Positions 55,677 through 64,000 of a stretch of 64,000 nt of DNA are shown piece after piece (within the stretch, counting starts at the first letter, position 1; each line of letters opens with the position of its first letter). Both the position numbers and the translations under genes were made by a program. The DNA comes from Bacteroidia bacterium. Its GTDB lineage: Bacteria; Bacteroidota; Bacteroidia; Flavobacteriales; Flavobacteriaceae. Below the pieces are notes generated by a model. The model did no database searches, was not told where the DNA came from, and saw only the letters and a list, made by a program, of their open reading frames with translations. Location of the stretch: positions 1 to 64,000 of the forward strand of contig JAUIBP010000002.1 of NCBI GenBank assembly GCA_030427735.1. Reading direction: 5' to 3'.

Positions 55677-56501
55677 ATGGAAAAAAAGTTAGAATTAAGT
55701 TATTGGACAGAAAAAATAATAGATTTTGGTAGCACTTACGGTTTAAAAATTATTGGTGCTATTGCCTTTTGGATTATTGGTTCTTGGGCTGTTAAAGCGA
55801 TGCTTAATGCCACTAAAAGAATCATGGCTAAAAGTAATTACGAAGAAAGCCTTCAGAAGTTTTTACTAAACCTGATTAGCTGGGTTTTAAAAATATTATT
55901 GATCATTACCATTTTAGGCGTATTAGGTGTACCAACAACATCGTTTGCCGCTGTTATAGGTGCCGCTGGTTTAGCCATTGGTTTAGCCCTACAAGGCTCT
56001 TTAGCTAACTTTGCTGGTGGTGTATTAATAATGTTATTTAAACCATTTAAAGTTGGCGATTACATTGAAGCCCAAGGCGAAGCCGGCACAGTAAAAGAAA
56101 TTCAAATTTTCACCACACATCTTAACACACCACAAAACAGATTGGTTATAGTACCAAACGGGCAACTATCTAACGGTAACATTACTAATTACAGCGCCGA
56201 AGACAAAATACGTTTGGATATGATTGTTGGAGTAAGTTATGATGATGATATTAAGAAAACAAAAGAGGTATTAATGAATGTTTTAACCTCTAATCCAAAA
56301 GTATTACAAGATCCTGCTCCTTTAGTTGCGGTAACCGAATTGGGCGAAAGTTCTGTTAACTTTGCTGTAAGAGGTTGGGTAAAAACAGCCGATTATTGGG
56401 ATGTTCACTTCCAAAATACCGAAACCATTAAATTAGACTTAGATGCTGCTGGTATAGAAATTCCTTACCCACACTCTGTAGAAATTCAGAAAGAAGCATA
56501 A
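55677..56501 (+). CDS. small-conductance mechanosensitive channel (MscS family)
   Basis: Protein of 274 residues with three membrane segments. The pore-lining third is glycine- and alanine-rich (AAVIGAAGLAIGLALQGSLA) and is followed by the beta domain (FKPFKVGDYIEAQGEAGTVK) with VPNGQLSNGNITNYS. It releases solutes on hypo-osmotic shock. It is convergent with tsaB (2 bp gap). Confidence 0.94.
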   Translation: MEKKLELSYWTEKIIDFGSTYGLKIIGAIAFWIIGSWAVKAMLNATKRIMAKSNYEESLQKFLLNLISWVLKILLIITILGVLGVPTTSFAAVIGAAGLAIGLALQGSLANFAGGVLIMLFKPFKVGDYIEAQGEAGTVKEIQIFTTHLNTPQNRLVIVPNGQLSNGNITNYSAEDKIRLDMIVGVSYDDDIKKTKEVLMNVLTSNPKVLQDPAPLVAVTELGESSVNFAVRGWVKTADYWDVHFQNTETIKLDLDAAGIEIPYPHSVEIQKEA

Positions 56502-56503
56502 TG

Positions 56504-57178
56504 TTATTTAGATTTTGGTTTTAAAGCCACAAAATCTTTTAAATAATAAGGTTCAAAATAAGCGACATCTTCGATGTCGTTTTTTTTGTACTTATATTCG
56601 GCTAACATTCCCATTTCTCTGGCCGATGGCAATTTATCCTCTATAAAAACAGCATTGGGGTGCGTTATTAAGGTTTTAGTTTTAGCCACACCATTACCTA
56701 TAAAATAAACTATACCTTGTTCTAAATAATCGCCATACGAATTTTCATTTAAAACCTCAGCTTCTATAGCGCGAATAGCATTGTAATTAGTATCGTAAAT
56801 AGCCGAATATACTTCCATGCGTCTTGCGTCTAGCATAGATATGATAACACCACTTTCTGGCTGCATTTGATGTGCTAAAGCCTCTAAAGTAGATACAGAA
56901 ATTAATGGAATATTAAGCGCATAACTCAATCCTTTAGCAGACGATACGCCTATGCGAAGCCCTGTGTAAGACCCAGGCCCTTTACTAACAGCAATGGCAT
57001 CTAAATTATTAGCCTCTAAATCATTCGATTGTAATATCTGTTCTATATAAGTATGCAAACGCTCTGCATGCGAATAGTTTTTGTCGTTATCTTCCAATAA
57101 TGCAAAAGTCTCACCATCTTTAGATAATGAGACCGAACAGTTTGTAGTTGCTGTTTCTATGTTTAGTATTAACGCCAC
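56504..57178 (-). CDS. tsaB: tRNA threonylcarbamoyladenosine biosynthesis protein TsaB
   Basis: Protein of 224 residues of the ASKHA fold, with LNIETATTNCSVSLSKDGE at the start and SKGPGSYTGLRIGVSSAKGL. It partners TsaD in t6A37 modification of tRNA. It sits 3 bp after the second efflux adaptor, so it is probably transcribed with the efflux operon. Confidence 0.93.
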   Translation of the reverse strand: MALILNIETATTNCSVSLSKDGETFALLEDNDKNYSHAERLHTYIEQILQSNDLEANNLDAIAVSKGPGSYTGLRIGVSSAKGLSYALNIPLISVSTLEALAHQMQPESGVIISMLDARRMEVYSAIYDTNYNAIRAIEAEVLNENSYGDYLEQGIVYFIGNGVAKTKTLITHPNAVFIEDKLPSAREMGMLAEYKYKKNDIEDVAYFEPYYLKDFVALKPKSK

Positions 57179-57181
57179 GTT

Positions 57182-58459
57182 TTATTCTTCTTCTTTATCG
57201 TCTTCTGCTTTGTACCCCACTTTATCGCCACTGTTTAACGATTTAGAAACGGTATTGTAAGGTCCTGTAATAACTTGATCGCCTTCTTGTAATCCCGAGG
57301 TAATTTCAATATTTGAATTGTCTTGAATTCCTGTGGTAACCACTCGTAATTTAGCTACATCGCCTTCTTTAACAAAAACACATTCAAACTTTTTATCGGT
57401 ATCCTCTACCTTTGGTTTTGGGGTGCCTGGTTTTACTGTGGTTGTATCGTTTTTTATTACAATAGCGCTTATAGGCACGCCAATAATATCTAATTTTTTG
57501 TTGGTAATAATATCTACCGTAGCCGTCATACCTGGTCTAAATGGAGAATAAGACGCTGGTTTGTCTTTCACCAAATCGGCATACGATTCTTCTAGAATTC
57601 TTACTTTAACTTTAAAATTGGTAACCTGGTCTGAAGTTAGTTCGCCATCTGCCGAATTCGCTATTTCGGTAACAATACCTTTAAACTGTTTTTTTAAATA
57701 CGCATCTACTTCAACAATGGTAGAATCGCCAATCTGAACCTTTACAATATCGTTCTCGTTCACATCAACTTCTACTTCCATATTATTTAAATTCGCCACT
57801 CGCATAATCTCGGTTCCAGCCATTTGTTGCGTACCTACTACGCGCTCTCCCAATTCGGCATCTAATTTAGATATGGTACCGCTCATTGGAGCATAAATTG
57901 TTGTACGATTTAAATTGTCTTTAGCTTCTGTTACCGTAGCACCAGCACTTTGCATATTAAAATACGCTGAGGCTTTATTGGCTTCGGCAATTTCGTAAGT
58001 AGACACGGCTTTATCCCAATCGGCTTTAGAAATAATGCCTTTATCGTAAAGTTGTTTGTTTCTATCGTAATTGGCTTTAGCCTCTTTTAAAGATGCCAAT
58101 GCTTGATCCAGACCAGATTTAGCATTTTGTAGCGTTGCTTGCGAACGATTTAAACTAGATTGATAAATATCTGGATTTATACGTACTAATAAATCGCCCT
58201 TTTTTATTTCTTGTCCCTCTTTTACTGGCAGTTCTATAATTTCCCCTGAAACCTCGCTAGACAATTTCACCTCTACTTCTGGTTGAATTTTACCAGTAGC
58301 CGATACGGTTTCAATAATATCTAATTTTGAAATGTCTTTGGTTTCTATCTCTTTAAAATGGCCTTGTTTGCCAAACCAGCCTGCTTTTTTTCCTACAATT
58401 AGCAAAGCGAGTATAACAACGACTAAAGAAATAATTAAGGTAAGTTTTTTCCTGCTCAT
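57182..58459 (-). CDS. efflux RND/ABC periplasmic adaptor (HlyD-like), second copy
   Basis: Protein of 425 residues with an N-terminal membrane anchor (LTLIISLVVVILALLIVG). A lipoyl-type barrel-sandwich surrounds a long coiled-coil hairpin (about 100-190), followed by the beta-barrel domain. The motif GEIIELPVKEGQEIKKGDLL is characteristic. It follows TolC by 9 bp and precedes tsaB. A second adaptor is encoded upstream of TolC; both may serve the MacB-type pump. Confidence 0.9.
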   Translation of the reverse strand: MSRKKLTLIISLVVVILALLIVGKKAGWFGKQGHFKEIETKDISKLDIIETVSATGKIQPEVEVKLSSEVSGEIIELPVKEGQEIKKGDLLVRINPDIYQSSLNRSQATLQNAKSGLDQALASLKEAKANYDRNKQLYDKGIISKADWDKAVSTYEIAEANKASAYFNMQSAGATVTEAKDNLNRTTIYAPMSGTISKLDAELGERVVGTQQMAGTEIMRVANLNNMEVEVDVNENDIVKVQIGDSTIVEVDAYLKKQFKGIVTEIANSADGELTSDQVTNFKVKVRILEESYADLVKDKPASYSPFRPGMTATVDIITNKKLDIIGVPISAIVIKNDTTTVKPGTPKPKVEDTDKKFECVFVKEGDVAKLRVVTTGIQDNSNIEITSGLQEGDQVITGPYNTVSKSLNSGDKVGYKAEDDKEEE

Positions 58460-58468
58460 GAGTTTTGG

Positions 58469-59854
58469 TTAGTTAATTTCGTCTATTGGGATTCCAAAAT
58501 AGAATTCTAAAACTTTAAGTTTAAAAATGTACTCGTATTTTGTTCTTACCACATCAGACTGTGCATTTTCGTATTGAATGGAAGATTGATTAAAATCGAA
58601 TGCATTAGACAAGCCTACTGTATAACGCTCTTCGGCATACTCGTAAGCCAATTGTCTTGCCTCTGCGGTTTGTTTAGCAGCATCGTAAGACAAACGAGCC
58701 GATTTAGCATCGTTATACGCCTGATACACTGTGGCCTCTAAATCTAAATTGGCTTGCTCTAACAGGTACTTAGAACGCTCTACATTTACTTGACTACGCT
58801 TTACATTATTTCTAGTAGCTAGTCTGTTAAAAATAGGAATATTAAGCTGCAATCCAAACGATGTACCATCAAAAGTGTATAACTGATCTATAAAAGGCAT
58901 TCTAGACCCAGAATAAATAACTTCTCCTGTTAATGGACTAACTATAACCGTAGATGGATCTACATTTGTACTAGACCATCTGGTGTTATACCCCATAAAA
59001 GCAGAGAGTGTCGGGTAATAATCGGTTCGTGCCAACTCTAAATCTTTTTGTGCCAACTGATAATTCATATCGGCAATTTTAACATCGTAAACTTCTTCTT
59101 TAGCTTTAGCAATAATTTCGTTAGCGTCTTTATCTAAAATATCATCCGAAAAAATACCATAATCTTCTTCTACAACATCAAACGTTTGGTAATCTTCAAT
59201 TTTAAGCAATTGTGCTAAACCCACTCTAGAAATAAACAAATTGTTTTCTGCGGCAATAATTTGTTGTTTTTGGGTTGCATCGGTCGCTTTAATTTCAAGT
59301 AAATCGCCTTGTGGCAATACCCCTGCATTCACTAACTCCTGAGTTCTTTCTAAATTTTCTTTAGTAATTTTATTTTGAGCTTGTAACACTTTTAATTGCT
59401 CTTTATTAAATAAAATCTGCACAAAAGCATTAGCAACATTTATAGAAATGTCGTCTTTCATTTTATCTAATTGATACTGACTTGCCAACACATTTAATTT
59501 TGAACGCTGTAAATTTTTCCAGTTTTGAAGCCCTGCAAAAAGATTCACCCCCGAGTTTACTCCGCCACTTAACGATTTAAACGTTTGGTTTTCGAACTGG
59601 TTTGTTGCCGGGTTAATGTTAGAACCTGTGTTGATATTATATGATGAATTTGCCGATAAGTTAGGCAAAAAGTTCATGACTGCCTGATTTTTATCTATAT
59701 CGGCCAATTGCGTATCTAACTCCGACTGCTTTATGGTAATGTTATTTTCAAGAGCGTAATCTACACATTCTTGAATGGTCCATTTATTATTGTTCTGGGC
59801 TTGTAATGTAATTCCTCCTAAAAGAAAAGCGCCTATTAAGATAATTTTTTTCAT
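58469..59854 (-). CDS. TolC-family outer membrane efflux protein
   Basis: Protein of about 461 residues with a signal peptide (KKIILIGAFLLGGITLQAQ). A start two codons earlier (MIMKK) is also possible. The TolC pattern of two repeats is visible (ECVDYALENNITIKQSELD, then EYAEERYTVGLSNAFDFNQS). It forms the outer-membrane channel for the adaptors and MacB-type permeases encoded on either side. Confidence 0.93.
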   Translation of the reverse strand: MKKIILIGAFLLGGITLQAQNNNKWTIQECVDYALENNITIKQSELDTQLADIDKNQAVMNFLPNLSANSSYNINTGSNINPATNQFENQTFKSLSGGVNSGVNLFAGLQNWKNLQRSKLNVLASQYQLDKMKDDISINVANAFVQILFNKEQLKVLQAQNKITKENLERTQELVNAGVLPQGDLLEIKATDATQKQQIIAAENNLFISRVGLAQLLKIEDYQTFDVVEEDYGIFSDDILDKDANEIIAKAKEEVYDVKIADMNYQLAQKDLELARTDYYPTLSAFMGYNTRWSSTNVDPSTVIVSPLTGEVIYSGSRMPFIDQLYTFDGTSFGLQLNIPIFNRLATRNNVKRSQVNVERSKYLLEQANLDLEATVYQAYNDAKSARLSYDAAKQTAEARQLAYEYAEERYTVGLSNAFDFNQSSIQYENAQSDVVRTKYEYIFKLKVLEFYFGIPIDEIN

Positions 59855-59908
59855 AATCATTATATATGTCTAGATAGGTATTAAAGTGTTACACTGCTTT
59901 ACAAAAAA

Positions 59909-61066
59909 TTATTGCGCATATTTTGGAGTGCCTTGAATTTGGTTCCAAACTTTAATTTTATCCGATTTTGATAGTCCTTCTTTTACTTCTACAAAAATAC
60001 CATCGCTAATACCTAACTGCACATCTTTTCTTTCAAAATTCTGATTTCCTGTTTCTATCTCTACAAAAGGTAATTTGGTTTTATCGTCGTACTGTACCAA
60101 AGCCTCATTAATAGCCAAAACATTTTCGGCTTTGTCTAAAATAATAGAAGCATTGGCGCTTAAACCTGCTCTAATAAAAGTGCTATCTATTTTTTTAAGT
60201 GTACCTTTAATTTCGAATTGAATAGCACCATTTTCTTCAACGCCTTTAGGAGCGATGTAATCTAAAATAGCATCAAATTTTTTATCTTCAATAGCACCTA
60301 CCGTAATTTCTAATGGCAGATTTTCTGTTATTTTACCTACTTCACTTTCGTCTACTTTCCCTTCAAAAATCATTTTGTTTACATCGGCTAACGACGCTAT
60401 AGATGTTCCTTCGTTAAAATTATTAGCCTCTATAACTTGGTTTCCTTCCTTTACAGGAACATCTAAAACCATTCCCGAAACGGTAGATCTAATAAGTGTT
60501 TGGGCGATGTTTCCTAAACCAGAAGTGGTTCCTGTTTTTATAATGTCGTAATTTTGTGTGGCCGATTTTAAATTAATTTCGGCTTGTGCTACTGCTTGTT
60601 TGGTTTGCAAGTAGGTGTTTTTGATGCTTTCGAAATCATTTTCAGAAATCACACCTTTTTCGAACAATGCTTTTTGACGCTGGTAATTAGACTCTTGTGT
60701 TTCTAAATTAATTTTTGCGGTTTGCAAAGCTGTTTCGTTTGTAGAAATGGCGTTTCTAGCACTGGCCAACGACGATACGTTTGGGATAACTCTAATTTTT
60801 GCTATTAAATCGCCAGACTTTACATACTCGCCCGCCTCGATATAAATTTCCTCTATTACTCCAGAAATATTAGGTTTAATAAGCACTTCTTCCTTAGGAA
60901 CAATATTGCCTGTAGCAACAGTTTTAACAGTAATGGTTTGCTCTACTGGCGATTCTGTGGTGTAAGTTATAGGATCTTCCTGATTTTTTTTCCACAAGTA
61001 AAATAAAGCGATCCCGAATACTGCAACAATTAGGACCAATACGATAACGGTAGTTGTTCTTTTCAT
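59909..61066 (-). CDS. efflux periplasmic adaptor (HlyD-like), first copy
   Basis: Protein of 385 residues with an N-terminal membrane anchor (TTTVIVLVLIVAVFGIALFY). A coiled-coil hairpin (about 110-180, QKALFEKGVISENDFESIKN) sits in a lipoyl/barrel-sandwich scaffold with GVIEEIYIEAGEYVKSGDLI. It links the inner-membrane permeases to TolC. Located between the second permease (24 bp upstream) and TolC. Confidence 0.92.
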   Translation of the reverse strand: MKRTTTVIVLVLIVAVFGIALFYLWKKNQEDPITYTTESPVEQTITVKTVATGNIVPKEEVLIKPNISGVIEEIYIEAGEYVKSGDLIAKIRVIPNVSSLASARNAISTNETALQTAKINLETQESNYQRQKALFEKGVISENDFESIKNTYLQTKQAVAQAEINLKSATQNYDIIKTGTTSGLGNIAQTLIRSTVSGMVLDVPVKEGNQVIEANNFNEGTSIASLADVNKMIFEGKVDESEVGKITENLPLEITVGAIEDKKFDAILDYIAPKGVEENGAIQFEIKGTLKKIDSTFIRAGLSANASIILDKAENVLAINEALVQYDDKTKLPFVEIETGNQNFERKDVQLGISDGIFVEVKEGLSKSDKIKVWNQIQGTPKYAQ

Positions 61067-61090
61067 TTTATACGACTTCTATTTCTTTTT

Positions 61091-62350
61091 TTAATCTATT
61101 CTTAATGCGTCTACAGGTTTCATTTTAGTGGCGCTATTGGCTGGTATTAACCCGGCCAACAGACCAGAAACTACTAATATTATTAAGGCTGTAAATACGA
61201 CAGACATGCTTACACTAGGGTTTACAAAATTGTCTACAGGCCCCATTTGGTCTAATAGATAATTCATAAGCCAAATAACACCCGCAGCAAACGAAATACC
61301 TACCATACCAGAGATAATGGTTAATATTAAACTTTCTTGTAAAATTTGCGATTTTATAGTCCATGGCGAAGCGCCCAAAGCACGTCTTACGCCAATTTCT
61401 TTCGTACGTTCTTTAACCACGATAAGCATGATATTGCTAATTCCGATAATACCCGACATAAGTACTAGCGCCCCTACAAAATATCCTACAAAACTTAATA
61501 TAGAAAACAGACCATTAACACGCCCAAAGGCTTCAGACAAATCGAAATTACCAATAGCTCTATCGTCTTTCGGATCTATTTTATGTCTTGCCTTTATGAT
61601 ATCGAAAATTTTAGGTTTCAATTCGGTGATACTGATACCGTCTTCGCCAGTAATCGCCATCCAATCTACGCTATCGCCACTATTAAAAGCTTGTCCAAAC
61701 GAAGTAAAAGGCACAAAAATAGTATTGGCATCTTCTTCCTGATCGCCTTGGCTATTAGCAGCTTTAAAGGTACCAACCACCATAAAATTTACACCATTAA
61801 TTTTAATGTAAGTCCCTATAGGATCTTCATCTTTATCGTAAAGCCCTTTTACAACATCTTTACCAATAACACAGGATTTTCGTTTACTGTTTATATCGGA
61901 ATAACTTATAAATCGGCCACGGGTAATATCCATAGGCTGCTGATTGATGTACTCTGGATAATCGCCATTAACCTGAAACGCTCCTGTTTTAGTACCTCGC
62001 GTTACATTATTATCGCCATTAAAGCCTCCTAACTGATTTCTAGGAGACACATATTTTAACTCTGGTATTTGAGCTTTCAAAGCCTCTACATCGCTAAGTT
62101 TATAAGTAAAAGACCGACCTTTAGGAAGCCCTTTATAAGAAATAGAAGTGCGTTGCGCCCACATAAACATCGAGTTTGTGGCAAAATTCCCGAAATCGGC
62201 AGTTACGCCGTTTTTTAATCCGTTGGTTAACGCTAATAACAATACCAAAATGGTAATGCCCCAGAACACTCCAAAAGCCGTTAAAAACGTTCTGAATTTA
62301 TTAGCACTTAACGCTTCTAATATTTCATTCCATCGATCTTTACTAAACAT
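61091..62350 (-). CDS. MacB-type ABC transporter permease (second)
   Basis: Protein of 419 residues: an N-terminal membrane segment (FLTAFGVFWGITILVLLLAL), a large periplasmic MacB_PCD domain (about 50-280) and three C-terminal membrane segments ending KMKPVDALRID. The cytosolic motif KERTKEIGVRRALGA contacts the ATPase. It forms a pair with the 414-residue permease one base upstream. Confidence 0.94.
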   Translation of the reverse strand: MFSKDRWNEILEALSANKFRTFLTAFGVFWGITILVLLLALTNGLKNGVTADFGNFATNSMFMWAQRTSISYKGLPKGRSFTYKLSDVEALKAQIPELKYVSPRNQLGGFNGDNNVTRGTKTGAFQVNGDYPEYINQQPMDITRGRFISYSDINSKRKSCVIGKDVVKGLYDKDEDPIGTYIKINGVNFMVVGTFKAANSQGDQEEDANTIFVPFTSFGQAFNSGDSVDWMAITGEDGISITELKPKIFDIIKARHKIDPKDDRAIGNFDLSEAFGRVNGLFSILSFVGYFVGALVLMSGIIGISNIMLIVVKERTKEIGVRRALGASPWTIKSQILQESLILTIISGMVGISFAAGVIWLMNYLLDQMGPVDNFVNPSVSMSVVFTALIILVVSGLLAGLIPANSATKMKPVDALRID

Positions 62351-62351
62351 C

Positions 62352-63596
62352 TTATTCGTCTCTTAAAGCTATTATGGGTTTAATTTGTGCTGCTCTGTAA
62401 GCTGGGAAAAAACCAGCCAGTGCTCCCGCAAATACTAATATAAATACGGTAGTTAAGGCGGTATTAAAATCTACTTGCGGATATTTAATAAAATCGCTTT
62501 CTATTAAGGGACCTACAAGTTCTAACAAGGCTAAACCTAAAATAAGGCCGAACAAGCCCGAAAACATTGTTACAAAAACCGATTCTTGTAAAATCATACC
62601 CACTATAGACATGGGTTGCGCGCCTAAAGCCTTACGAATACCAATCTCTTTTGTACGTTCTTTTACAATAATTAGCATGATATTACCAACCCCTACCACA
62701 CCAGCAATAATGGTACCTATACCCACAAACCAAAATACCGCAGAAATGGTATTTATTAAGGTATAGATTTGCTTGGCTTCCTCCATGGTATTATACACAC
62801 GTATGGCATTGGTATCGTCTGGTGCTACGGTATGCCTAATTTTTAAATCGTTTTCTATAGCCTTCGTAATCTGCTCTGAGGCGACCACAGCTTCATTAAA
62901 ATTATCCGATATGTTTAAGGTAAACATCATGTTACGGATATTGTCTGCGCCGTTAAACGCACGTTGGGCAGATGACAACGGAAGAAACACTTTGCTCTCG
63001 TCGCGCTCTCCTCCCGGATCGAAAAAGACACCTACAACTTTGTAACTAATACCGTAAAGCGAAATTTCTTTGTTAATCGGATCTTCATCTTTAAACAAAT
63101 CCTTTTTTACACGATTACCAATAACCGCTACTTTTTTAGCGCCTTCTACATCGGCATTATTTATAAATCGCCCTTGTCCAATATCTGCATTTTCTATAAA
63201 CTGGTTTCCGGGTAAAATACCTTGAATGCGATAATTTCCCGATTCGTTTTTATAATTTACAAGTCCGCCCCAAATCGTATAAAACGACGATTTATGTTCT
63301 ATTTCTTTATCATACTTTCTAGCAATGGTATTGAAATCGCTATTTTTAAATTGAATTTGACGCCCTGGATTTAAGCCTTTATACTCCTTAGTTGTAGACC
63401 CCGCCCAAATACTTATTAAATTTGATGCATCGCGCTGAAACTGAGAGGTAACACCATTTTGAATACCCGTACTAAAACCCAACAAAATTACCAAGATAAA
63501 AATACCAGATGCTACAGAAAGCCCAGTTAGAAAAGTTCTTAATTTATTCTTTCTAAGGGTTTCAAAAATTTCTTGCCAACGTTCTATATCAAACAT
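62352..63596 (-). CDS. MacB-type ABC transporter permease (first)
   Basis: Protein of 414 residues with the same layout as its neighbour: an N-terminal segment (FLTGLSVASGIFILVILLGF), a periplasmic domain, and KERTKEIGIRKALGAQPMSI before the last three membrane segments. It overlaps the ATPase gene by 8 bp. Two different permeases with one ATPase suggest a heterodimeric pump, unlike E. coli MacB, which is a homodimer. Confidence 0.94.
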   Translation of the reverse strand: MFDIERWQEIFETLRKNKLRTFLTGLSVASGIFILVILLGFSTGIQNGVTSQFQRDASNLISIWAGSTTKEYKGLNPGRQIQFKNSDFNTIARKYDKEIEHKSSFYTIWGGLVNYKNESGNYRIQGILPGNQFIENADIGQGRFINNADVEGAKKVAVIGNRVKKDLFKDEDPINKEISLYGISYKVVGVFFDPGGERDESKVFLPLSSAQRAFNGADNIRNMMFTLNISDNFNEAVVASEQITKAIENDLKIRHTVAPDDTNAIRVYNTMEEAKQIYTLINTISAVFWFVGIGTIIAGVVGVGNIMLIIVKERTKEIGIRKALGAQPMSIVGMILQESVFVTMFSGLFGLILGLALLELVGPLIESDFIKYPQVDFNTALTTVFILVFAGALAGFFPAYRAAQIKPIIALRDE

Positions 63597-64000
63597 TTGC
63601 TAAAGCTCTAACTTGTTCTACTTTGGTATCGTTTATAATTAAACCATCTTTTAAGTTCACAATACGTTTGGTCATTTGGGCAATATCAGGTTCGTGAGTT
63701 ACAATAAGTATGGTTCGGCCTTCATCGTTAATGCCTTGAATAAGATCCATAACCTCGTAAGATGTTTTGGTATCTAAAGCTCCCGTAGGTTCGTCTGCCA
63801 AAAGCACTTTAGGGTCGCTAGCTAAAGCACGGGCAATAGCAACACGTTGTTTTTGCCCCCCAGACATTTCGTTAGGTAAATGGTGCGACCATTCTGCTAA
63901 ACCCACTTTCTCTAAATAATGTGCTGCACGTTCTATACGTTCTTTTCGTTTTATACCTTGATAATACAATGGCATAGCTACGTTATCTAAAGCCGACTTA
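63589..64000 (-). CDS. ABC transporter ATP-binding protein, MacB-type (partial)
   Basis: The 3' part of an ABC ATPase gene that runs off the right edge; the visible frame is open to position 64000 (KSALDNVAMPLYYQGIKRKE at the edge). The signature EMSGGQKQRVAIARALASDP, Walker B VLLADEPTGALD and the H-loop in TILIVTHEPDIA are all present. Walker A lies outside the window. It powers the two permeases downstream. Confidence 0.93.
   Translation of the reverse strand, partial: KSALDNVAMPLYYQGIKRKERIERAAHYLEKVGLAEWSHHLPNEMSGGQKQRVAIARALASDPKVLLADEPTGALDTKTSYEVMDLIQGINDEGRTILIVTHEPDIAQMTKRIVNLKDGLIINDTKVEQVRALANV

Noticed and set aside
1-64000. CRISPR arrays, insertion sequences and rRNA genes
   Set aside because: No regularly spaced repeats, transposase motifs (DDE or HUH) or rRNA-like stretches were seen on either strand.

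Overview
The window is chromosomal DNA of a Bacteroidota bacterium, most likely a marine-type Flavobacteriaceae. This rests on the gene content (short RpoD of 287 residues, FolK-deoxynucleoside kinase fusion, PorP/SprF protein, DUF6089-uppS-bamA-ompH-ompH cluster, GH3-like protein), on the low GC content, and on repeated promoter -7 boxes of the Bacteroidota form TAnnTTTG. It divides sharply at the tRNA-Leu gene near 27.6 kb.

Positions 1 to about 27,540 are accessory DNA: one end of a mobile element whose other end lies left of the window or was not recognised. At its right edge a serine recombinase gene (26,011-27,633) runs into the 3' end of tRNA-Leu(UAA), the usual place for an integrated element. 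Next to it is a regulatory and recombination block: a divergent pair of helix-turn-helix genes around a perfect palindromic operator/promoter (24,399-24,417), with several very small coupled ORFs. Leftward from there runs a tightly packed minus-strand block: a replication-initiator-like winged-helix protein, unknown small proteins and a GT4-like glycosyltransferase. A short plus-strand cargo operon (ArsR regulator, SRPBCC protein, DoxX-like protein, YdeI-like protein; 18.6-20.4 kb) interrupts it. A second minus-strand block follows: a 1367-residue protein with an N6-adenine methyltransferase domain, a 1421-residue SNF2-type helicase, a stand-alone DnaA-domain-IV-like protein, three charged unknown proteins, a Zot/FtsK-like P-loop ATPase and a small NPPY methyltransferase. 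No relaxase, type IV secretion, capsid or tail gene is visible, so the lifestyle of the element is open. At the far left is a plus-strand operon of at least three genes: the tail of an unknown gene, a NERD-nuclease/SF1-helicase fusion and a large TPR-like protein with a beta-rich C-terminus. It looks like a defence or conflict operon and is the best candidate here for an undescribed system.

From 27.6 to 64 kb the DNA is ordinary flavobacterial core: tRNA-Leu and tRNA-Gly, mutS, a TrmH-type methyltransferase, a GH28 lipoprotein, folK-dNK, a queuosine-precursor transporter, rpoD and rpsU, GH3-like, clpX-clpP-tig, YvlD-like, alpha/beta hydrolase and pdxJ, CBS protein and nadK, then an envelope cluster (DUF6089, uppS, bamA, two ompH/skp genes), murI, a gamma-carbonic anhydrase-like protein, PorP/SprF, an Nfu scaffold, dodecin, mscS and tsaB. 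It ends in a minus-strand MacB-type efflux operon (ABC ATPase, two permeases, adaptor, TolC, second adaptor) that runs off the right edge.

Functions are read from motifs and family resemblance by eye; no search was run. In the element many genes have no recognisable function and are described as such.
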